Shown: positions 15,301-19,217 of the stretch, one piece after another
Layout: each line of letters opens with the position of its first letter
Position numbering within the stretch: position 1 is the stretch's first letter
Source of the DNA: Stramenopiles sp. TOSAG23-6
Lineage: Eukaryota; Sar
Assembly: GCA_900128565.1 (NCBI GenBank)
Contig: LT636053.1
Span: forward strand, 1-19,217
DNA length: 19,217 bases
Reading direction: 5' to 3'
Program-made: the position numbers and the translations under genes
The notes under the pieces: generated by a model
The model's database searches: none
Seen by the model: only the letters and a program-made list of their open reading frames with translations
What the model was told of the DNA's origin: nothing

Positions 15301-16662
15301 ATGTATACCTCGACGACGGGCTTGACATGTTGTTGCTGCAAGTCTATAGGATTCGAACTTTTGTCTTGACATTTCACTTTTAAATAAAGAATTTACTTCT
15401 CTTGCGATTGCATCAAAATCTAAATCTATTTCACCTGCAGCCATTCGTTTCATTTCACAATCAGTCCGCAACTTTGTTTTGAGTAGAGTTTCCTTTTCTT
15501 TTTTTTCCTGTTGTTTTAGCAGCCATTTTTTTGCTTTTTTATCATTTAATAATTTCTTTTGACTTTCTACACGTGCCAACTCGTTTTGTTTGATCATATC
15601 TAAACAATATTTTCTTTCTCTGGCTTTGTTAGCTTCATACAAACGCTTTTGCATTCGCTTCTTCCACATATTTTCTTCCTTCTCTTTATTTTGGCGAGCA
15701 ATTAACTTTTCTTTTTCTTTGGCCTTTGCTTCCTCCTCTTTTTTGAAATATTCATTCTGTGAAGCAATTTTCATTTGTTTTTGCATAGAATTATAAATTT
15801 CTTTTGCGCGTTTCTTTTCTCGTCTTATAGACATACGATAAAACTCTTTCTTTTTATCTTTTTCTTCTTTCTTCTTATGCTTAAATTGTTGTGCAGTTTC
15901 TTTAATTTCTGCGAGCATTTTTTTACGTTGCAAAGCTTGTACTTGAAGCTGTCTTTCATCTTCTTTTTCCCATTTCATGAATTCAATAGTCTCCTCCTCT
16001 AATTTGATCTTGGCTAGGGCATTTTTTTTTTCTCGCCACTCAATAACAGATGGTGGAACAACATATTGTTTTGTTAGATCTAGACCGGGCAGAGGAAAAT
16101 GGCGTTTTGACTTTCGTTTTGACTTTCGTTTTGATTTTGTTTTGGATTTTGGATTTTTTTTCATTTTTATTGCATCATTTGCTTCATCCTTTGTTTTAAC
16201 AAAACGATGTTGCTCTGTAATACCACCATCGGAATTTACCTGTTCTAGTAAGGAAACACCATCGGCGAATTCGATGAAGCGACTGCCATCTGGATAAATA
16301 CACTCAAACTGTGCCGGAGATAAAGTGATAACAGTACCATCTGAAAATTTTTCAATTGAGCCATCCTTAGTTTCAATAACCCTTCTAGATGATTCTCTTT
16401 GATTTGCTTTATAAGATAGTTCAAATGCAGAGGAAACAATGTCTGGAAGGAATCTTTTCCTAGAATCACGCGTTTTGCTTCCAAACCCCCTACTACTTCC
16501 GCTTCTGCTTTTACTTCTACTTCTACTTCTACTTCTGCTTCTACTTCTGCTTCTGCTTCTGCTTCTGCTTCTACTTCTGCTTCTACTTTCGCTCCTGCTT
16601 CTACTTCTGCTCCCGCTTCTGCTTCTACTTTCGCTGCTGCTTCTGCTTCGAGAACGAGGCAT
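9394..16662 (-). CDS. Giant RS / TCP10-like / IQ-repeat / ankyrin / PDZ-like protein
   Basis: Single exon of 2422 codons. Domains in order: an Arg-Ser repeat (residues 3-57); DG-repeat strands resembling the TCP10/CENPJ C-terminal G-box (97-152: DGSIEKFSDG, YPDGSRFIEFADG); and a Lys/Glu-rich coiled-coil stretch (about 200-430). A cluster of about 13 IQ motifs follows (about 515-870, e.g. VQAYYRGNVARK, IQAQVRGHIARD), then three ankyrin-type repeats (about 880-975) and a PDZ-like domain (about 1120-1215: GMRLLSINGLDLENSS). Further on are a helical segment, five more IQ motifs (about 1600-1720), a degenerate EF-hand-like region (about 1840-1915) and a very basic tail. IQ motifs bind calmodulin or related light chains, so a calcium-responsive scaffold is likely, perhaps on the cytoskeleton or a centriole-like body (inference). 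No catalytic domain is seen. I kept the first Met because the DG-repeat domain lies before the next one. Confidence 0.9.
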   Translation of the reverse strand: MPRSRSRSSSESRSRSGSRSRSRSESRSRSRSRSRSRSRSRSRSRSRSRSKSRSGSSRGFGSKTRDSRKRFLPDIVSSAFELSYKANQRESSRRVIETKDGSIEKFSDGTVITLSPAQFECIYPDGSRFIEFADGVSLLEQVNSDGGITEQHRFVKTKDEANDAIKMKKNPKSKTKSKRKSKRKSKRHFPLPGLDLTKQYVVPPSVIEWREKKNALAKIKLEEETIEFMKWEKEDERQLQVQALQRKKMLAEIKETAQQFKHKKKEEKDKKKEFYRMSIRREKKRAKEIYNSMQKQMKIASQNEYFKKEEEAKAKEKEKLIARQNKEKEENMWKKRMQKRLYEANKARERKYCLDMIKQNELARVESQKKLLNDKKAKKWLLKQQEKKEKETLLKTKLRTDCEMKRMAAGEIDLDFDAIAREVNSLFKSEMSRQKFESYRLAATTCQARRRGIHVRKQRRNENYAALRLKKCQRSHTQRKRDKEADAAVERTQKDARIAEKKACEARKKRRKEEANAAARIQKQWRLKGLLVAASLIQVHIRRHIAKRLRAKKICKIIIVQAYYRGNVARKKVKQMREEALQLLRTRAAITLQCNWRGYSLRMQLKCQHNAVRIIQRVYRKWVRRKKARKQIEGKSATVVMVKRIAKKRRLKTQHASARKIQIEYRKHIARRKARERRMRARQEIEGKSATVVMIKRISKKQKSRTLLKKKISAATLVQSCYRRRRARLLYLSFLRGIIQFQAIIRGVILRLYLRILETFVISTQSKVRKMIRRRLALITKVQACFRRSHVIAMMACKRAAMCILQAQIRRFIHRTKFQKLKHASIVVQKSFRGWICRREFKIRLEQTKRYVVMIQAQVRGHIARDFVEYAKIIGIEIKPRNPLHKAIDQGNYFQILKLLQRGEDPNSIDIRGSSCLLRAIAKHRFQAAMILLDTGAKLDIQNRLGNNALHVAFRTNDYKISQILLSTQFYGNKYHQIDKLSNFVKQLRSRRERNTSENRLAVEALENSMELYEMNRKSMRKLQSMIKPLKKELDRKEIRALKKADIADGITATPEQRRSAVAADALFQKAKANYILHTNNLKDVTHKIKIIERRNITLKNGVQQLCEFLDKGEKIEDTKFLEIEKDDVTINLNGASGSSAGIILRPVSHESSGSQIAGFASDWNDSKKQFIRGGVCIGMRLLSINGLDLENSSVEDANALLVSPLKKKTIWSMPPSPPISTRLGDFKKRVLFIRRPIIKHHIAAAKYHKDIGNYPSAGYHCTEAAFHYALQCDFENASYFHSNAAENYRNISCPSDLDLIELENACRYKTISSKIHSSSSTSLSLPSFPGTLVESEEVSAQENIVKEIAESNMYENTATFGGRDLCNWGIEKREVCLGSINISIEGKLVKFQEEIGPDGIIYLVNTENNNVYLRDLIKQCIKHNQEIYAPPRVGTWVVKKSKGEMFLNKDENKTESSVEMDGCLFSRLHDLHLVEYSWIKCSRRKSKIDRLPCLCNIDGMEFRSAFRYDDKWFSQMREVFEKDDIHEVHSNVSEQSRSLYNTTKHIKKNMVKVGYAMPKYTLTLADNDTELEKFLIVPNVAGLLPNSFIKRNISSALVKIQSAWRMYRNKKIVDKMRELRRIRYVAACKIQHEVRRIIDERKRQNAALTIQCSYRVKVSCAIVSAQRNKVMLERQWQAVRQARIKTKAAIFIQRVSRRRRQRKLDRTARTIQRVIFHWLEKTGRHVEWKQHFEWEGDEVVGIRSAQEVGKELKRKHRRKVPSFKIRLRINREKELYNLLNKLESTIPKARVQKVGVSLSSGVNTLNTYFQSLRISTEDNIQKDTDDSYNNVNNQDVSLATFFSEFETHDENNIGVISPIKFVLAFQNIMQKCNLFISRSEIRCLIKFGDVFNCNEVHWRALLTCIQTTCDLSVVKQYLHEKASLWEEKKHHNKRLFSKQIELLRKERRVKLLRDKYGLTKPAFIGLIKLAFVLKERQRIFGKKYKSIIRALFIPYDRVRGGIVSEEDFKRILPRLKPSSFNMAMPTKIELCHISERFSVVVQCTGKDFSSLLSRLRKRHQNAQFDMKKSQREFRKQKYSFRDEEASLNLSRNISYRQFGDLFIRLFEILDVLPENYKVFNDHNKVKREYLIQRNTERLMKNTRIFHPQKSGSVNNVANMKICDHTTLASSKVVKFSETEKQPADTSLKKPFNQHSEKLLKKTINRAKITKDIGKRGVKHVRKVYKAGRNIPKALKYTKKRRARSRLMEAFPFNGSSTFTIKKVKPKSNNKKKKTNNQKKKNAWTTKSLRKSKSTPLKRKAKNILPMLLQNHSALTKPLREWHNHVNRNPQNHSAPHLKYNMNKLETKSNHSAQIVKLQSQYKALKKTQKLFIELLAVHMEKKSSKSKYLEKKINDINNEIALVGTKKSEIEVISTLGKKIK
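14577..14771. repeat. Internal duplication in the IQ region
   Basis: The protein segment IEGKSATVVMVKRIAKK recurs as IEGKSATVVMIKRISKK. Copies lie at about 14732-14771 and 14577-14616, roughly 155 bp apart, which shows the IQ array grew by duplication. Confidence 0.8.
16491..16658. repeat. Hexanucleotide-type repeat coding for the Arg-Ser tract
   Basis: Plus strand reads as cttctg/cttcta units, giving AGAAGC or AGAAGT (Arg-Ser) codons on the minus strand for about 25 dipeptides. Glu, Gly and Lys interruptions near both ends indicate some age and selection. Confidence 0.93.
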
Positions 16663-16876
16663 AAGGAAGTATCTTTTAATCTATGTTTGACATTACTTAA
16701 AACTGCTTGGAATAGTATTAGGCACAAACAAAAGAAAGTTCCTCCGTACAGGAATTTGAAACTGTCACAGAGAAATCCGTTTTTTTCTGAATTTTTCTTG
16801 AAAAAATATGCGCAAACGCTGCGCAAACCTGCCCAATTTAAGAATTTATTTTTTATTATATATTGAATATTTATCA
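16663..16876. promoter_or_regulatory. Intergenic region upstream of the giant gene
   Basis: A 214-bp spacer between the coiled-coil gene stop and the giant gene start. It holds two copies of TGCGCAAAC (16809-16817 and 16820-16828), 11 bp apart, which stand out in AT-rich DNA as a possible promoter element. Confidence 0.5.
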
Positions 16877-18883
16877 TTACCACGATGCATTATTTAAATT
16901 AAATTTGTACAATTCATTCCGTTTTTTTTTCATTTCAACGGCAACGTCCTTTAGCTGTTGGTTTAACTTTTCATCTTCAGCATTCTCTGATAGCGATCGT
17001 TTTAATTTTTGATACTGCAATTCTAGGATTTCAAATTCTGTCGCAAGCGATGATGACGTCGTACCTTCACTGACTGTAGAACTTTTCACATTTGTTTCAG
17101 TCTTATTCATGACATTACCGGCAGTGGATTCAGTTTTTGGAAGTTCTACTTCTGCAAATGCGAGCACTTTATCGCTATTTGTGATATTACCGGCCTTGGA
17201 TTCAGTTTTTGGAAGTTCTAATTTTTTAAATGAGAGTATTTCATCGCTATTCATGACATTACCGGCAGTGGATTCAGTTTTTGGAAGTTCTACTTTTTTA
17301 AATGAGAGTATTTCATCGCTATTCACGATATTACTTGCTGTGGATTCAGTTTTTGGAAGTTCTACTTCTTCAAATGCGAGCATTTCATCGCTATTTGTGA
17401 TCTTACCGGCTGTGGATTCGGGTTTTGGAAGTTCCACTTTTTTGAATGAGAGTGCTTCATCATGTATACCATTATGTTGATTATTTTTGTATGTCACTAA
17501 AATCGGATTTTCAACAGGGTCTGCAACTTTGGTTTCTTCGATGTTTTGAAAGGTAGATACTGTTATATCTGAGTCTACTGAATCTGAAACTTTAGTTTCT
17601 TCAGCGTTTTGTGATGTAGATACTACAATATTTTTATCTGTGATATCACGGGGAATGTCATCGGTGCTTCCTTGAAAAGCTGTGTCATACTTTATGGAAA
17701 ATTCAACATTATCAGGATGTACTACATCGACTCTTTCTTGAGAAAAAATATTAACTTTTTCATCTTTTCTATTTTTTACTTTTTTCTCGTCACTTTCTAA
17801 TTGTTTAACCCTCATTGCTTTTTGAATAGCTCCAATTACAGAAAATGATCTAGCAGATGACGGACCACACGGCACAAAAGGTACAAAACGACCTAATTTC
17901 TTCGCTAACCTAAAATTTGAATTTTTTACACTTCGTCGGCGAACACGAAAACGAATAGGTTTACTACGTTGCTTTCTTCGCTTTGTATGTGCTTTAAAGA
18001 TACTTTTATCAATCACATTATTACGTAGAGGAAGACTATCTTGAACTAAACTGCTTCCTCTGTCTTTATTTCTTCGACAAACTTGTTTTGGTTTGCTTAT
18101 ATTATCAGCTTTATGATACCGTCTTGGATTCTCATGTTTCATTTGCGAGTTATGAAAGTCCACTGTGTTTTGTCTTGGATATTTCTGGATATTTCCCTCA
18201 TCTGATCTAGGTACACACAATTTATACGAAGTAATTTCGGGTATCACTTCTGTTCCGATGTACTTCTTATTATTTCTAGTATTATTTCTAGGATACGAAG
18301 ATTTTAAGCACGANTCTTCTACTTTCTTTATTGATGTTTCATACTTTGTTCTATTTCTTTGAATTACGAAGGCAGGGGAATGTTCACTATTTGAAGATGC
18401 ACTTTGTACCTCTTTCAATTTCTGATTTTCACGCAACAGAGTGTGATACTTCTCTGTAATCATATGATTCATGGTTAGTGCGCTATTTAATCGCTCGCGG
18501 AGATTTTCCATTTCATGTATCGATTTTGCTCTGTCAAACACGCTCAACTCAATCGCCTTTTCCTTTCGTACTTGTTCCTTCTGCATTTTTCGATACATCT
18601 GAAGCTCAGCACGTTCCTCGGTTTTATCTTCATTTTCACCTAGACGCCGACGAAGGTAATCAACCTCTTGTAGATGTTGTGCGCTCTCTAATAGTTTAAT
18701 TTGACATTCTTTTTCATTGAGCTTTTGTTCCAATAATCTTATCTTTTTCTCAAGGTCTGAATGTGAGGTTTGTTCAGCAGTTGTTCGAAGGAGTTCGTCT
18801 CTTTCTGTTTCTAGTTTCTTTACCTTCTCCTTTAAAGATTTAATAGCTATTATAGCAGCATTACTGCTAGAACTAGAGAACAT
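16877..18883 (-). CDS. Coiled-coil protein with five 24-residue repeats, function unknown
   Basis: Single exon of 668 codons. Residues about 10-155 are heptad-rich coiled coil (SLKEKVKKLETERDELL..., LRRRLGENEDKTEERAELQ). A basic, low-complexity middle follows (RRKQRSKPIRFRVRRRSVK). After it come two copies of an ETKV repeat (VSTSQNAEETKV, VSTFQNIEETKV) and five tandem 24-residue repeats built on NSDEILSFKKVELPKTESTAGN. The tail (about 610-665) is again coiled coil (ILELQYQKLKRSLSENAEDEKLNQQLKD). I recognise no family. The make-up suits a structural or adaptor protein. It lies upstream of the giant gene on the same strand and likewise has no introns. One ambiguous base (18314) leaves a single residue as Asp or Glu. 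Confidence 0.85.
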   Translation of the reverse strand: MFSSSSSNAAIIAIKSLKEKVKKLETERDELLRTTAEQTSHSDLEKKIRLLEQKLNEKECQIKLLESAQHLQEVDYLRRRLGENEDKTEERAELQMYRKMQKEQVRKEKAIELSVFDRAKSIHEMENLRERLNSALTMNHMITEKYHTLLRENQKLKEVQSASSNSEHSPAFVIQRNRTKYETSIKKVEXSCLKSSYPRNNTRNNKKYIGTEVIPEITSYKLCVPRSDEGNIQKYPRQNTVDFHNSQMKHENPRRYHKADNISKPKQVCRRNKDRGSSLVQDSLPLRNNVIDKSIFKAHTKRRKQRSKPIRFRVRRRSVKNSNFRLAKKLGRFVPFVPCGPSSARSFSVIGAIQKAMRVKQLESDEKKVKNRKDEKVNIFSQERVDVVHPDNVEFSIKYDTAFQGSTDDIPRDITDKNIVVSTSQNAEETKVSDSVDSDITVSTFQNIEETKVADPVENPILVTYKNNQHNGIHDEALSFKKVELPKPESTAGKITNSDEMLAFEEVELPKTESTASNIVNSDEILSFKKVELPKTESTAGNVMNSDEILSFKKLELPKTESKAGNITNSDKVLAFAEVELPKTESTAGNVMNKTETNVKSSTVSEGTTSSSLATEFEILELQYQKLKRSLSENAEDEKLNQQLKDVAVEMKKKRNELYKFNLNNASW
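17105..17468. repeat. 72-bp tandem repeat, 5 units, in the coiled-coil gene
   Basis: The anchor ggattc occurs at 17126, 17198, 17270, 17342 and 17414, exactly 72 bp apart. Each unit encodes a 24-residue repeat with a constant ELPK(T/P)ES core. The alternating SFKK and AFEE/AFAE versions suggest higher-order duplication. Confidence 0.95.
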
Positions 18884-19153
18884 TATTTATGTATTCTAAA
18901 TCTTTGGAATCCAGTCGGCATGTTCATATATAATGGCTTATTTGTAAATAGTATTACGGTATAACGCAGATACGCAATGCTCATCCGTTTTGTGCGTTAA
19001 AAACAAGTCAAAAATTTGATTCTTTTTTAACTGCCACGCCACGTGGCATATTAACGCTAACACGAAATACGATACATTCAGACTGTTTTCATTATAAAAA
19101 AGAGTTCGTGGGAAAGCGCATTCCGATCTGGATGATTTGTACTGGTATTCTCG
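18884..19153. promoter_or_regulatory. Upstream region of the coiled-coil gene with CACGTG palindrome
   Basis: This 270-bp stretch lies between the coiled-coil gene start and a possible plus-strand gene start. It contains GCCACGTGGC at 19038-19047, a perfect 10-bp palindrome around CACGTG, the core bound by bHLH and bZIP factors in many eukaryotes. No other gene is evident. Confidence 0.5.
19038..19047. promoter_or_regulatory. G-box/E-box-like palindrome GCCACGTGGC
   Basis: Perfect palindrome, the most GC-rich ten bases of the spacer, about 155 bp upstream of the coiled-coil gene and about 107 bp upstream of the putative plus-strand start. It may serve both. Confidence 0.5.
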
Positions 19154-19217
19154 ATGGAGGGGTGTTCTGAACTGGGAGATTCGCAATCATTCGAACAATT
19201 CTTTCGCCTTTTACTAA
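19154..19217 (+). CDS. Possible 5' end of a divergent gene (partial)
   Basis: An ATG at 19154 opens a frame to the window edge encoding MEGCSELGDSQSFEQFFRLL. The composition is protein-like and less AT-biased than the spacer. The position fits the divergent layout seen at 5294-5606. Only 21 codons are visible, so this is tentative. Confidence 0.35.
   Translation, partial: MEGCSELGDSQSFEQFFRLLL

Noticed and set aside
16439-16690. Plus-strand poly-leucine frame
   Set aside because: It is the antisense shadow of the Arg-Ser repeat with no other protein features.
16245-16883. Alternative minus-strand frame of about 212 codons rich in Glu-Ala-Glu-Val
   Set aside because: It is another reading of the Arg-Ser hexanucleotide repeat; the giant gene's frame has domains on both sides of it.
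18938-19186. An 82-codon minus-strand frame upstream of the coiled-coil gene
   Set aside because: No recognisable features and irregular composition, and it overlaps the likely promoter with its CACGTG palindrome.

Overview
This is nuclear DNA from an AT-rich single-celled eukaryote. The evidence is intron-containing genes with eukaryote-only domain architectures (DUSP/USP deubiquitinase, EF-hands, IQ and ankyrin repeats), long low-complexity protein stretches and convergent/divergent gene packing. I cannot name the lineage; a microalga or heterotrophic protist is likely. A few N bases (1905, 1909, 1918, 1928, 18314) point to a draft assembly.

Layout. (1) 1-5293, minus: a USP32-like ubiquitin-specific protease (EF-hands, DUSP, ubiquitin-like, tudor-like, catalytic domain), 5' complete, with its 3' end beyond the left edge; at least nine introns. 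(2) 5294-5606: a 313-bp divergent promoter carrying a 28-bp direct repeat. (3) 5607-6799, plus: an N-myristoylated CDPK-like pseudokinase with two introns. (4) 6864-9134, minus, convergent with the kinase: a complete DNA cytosine-5 methyltransferase with five introns. (5) 9394-16662, minus: one uninterrupted 2422-codon gene for a giant RS/TCP10-like/IQ/ankyrin/PDZ-like protein. (6) 16877-18883, minus: an intronless 668-residue coiled-coil protein with five 24-residue repeats. (7) 18884-19217: an upstream region with a CACGTG palindrome and a possible first exon of a further plus-strand gene.

The most unusual thing is the introns. All 16 that I reconstructed (15 complete, 90-131 bp) are related in sequence even though they sit in three unrelated genes. 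They start GTACGT or GTATGT (twice ATATGT), carry a palindrome such as TTTCGTACGAAA, then a branch-point-like TACCTAAC, and end CACAATACAT or CCAAAATACAT. The terminal dinucleotide is therefore AT, not AG. Joining at these points restores uninterrupted reading frames and conserved protein motifs in the protease, kinase and methyltransferase. This looks like a recently spread introner family with a non-AG 3' splice end. The two long genes to the right contain none.

Functional links are inference. The protease and the pseudokinase share a promoter and both begin with MGxC acylation signals, so they may act together at a membrane. Calcium is a recurring theme: EF-hands in the protease, a CDPK-like fold, and about 18 IQ motifs in the giant protein.
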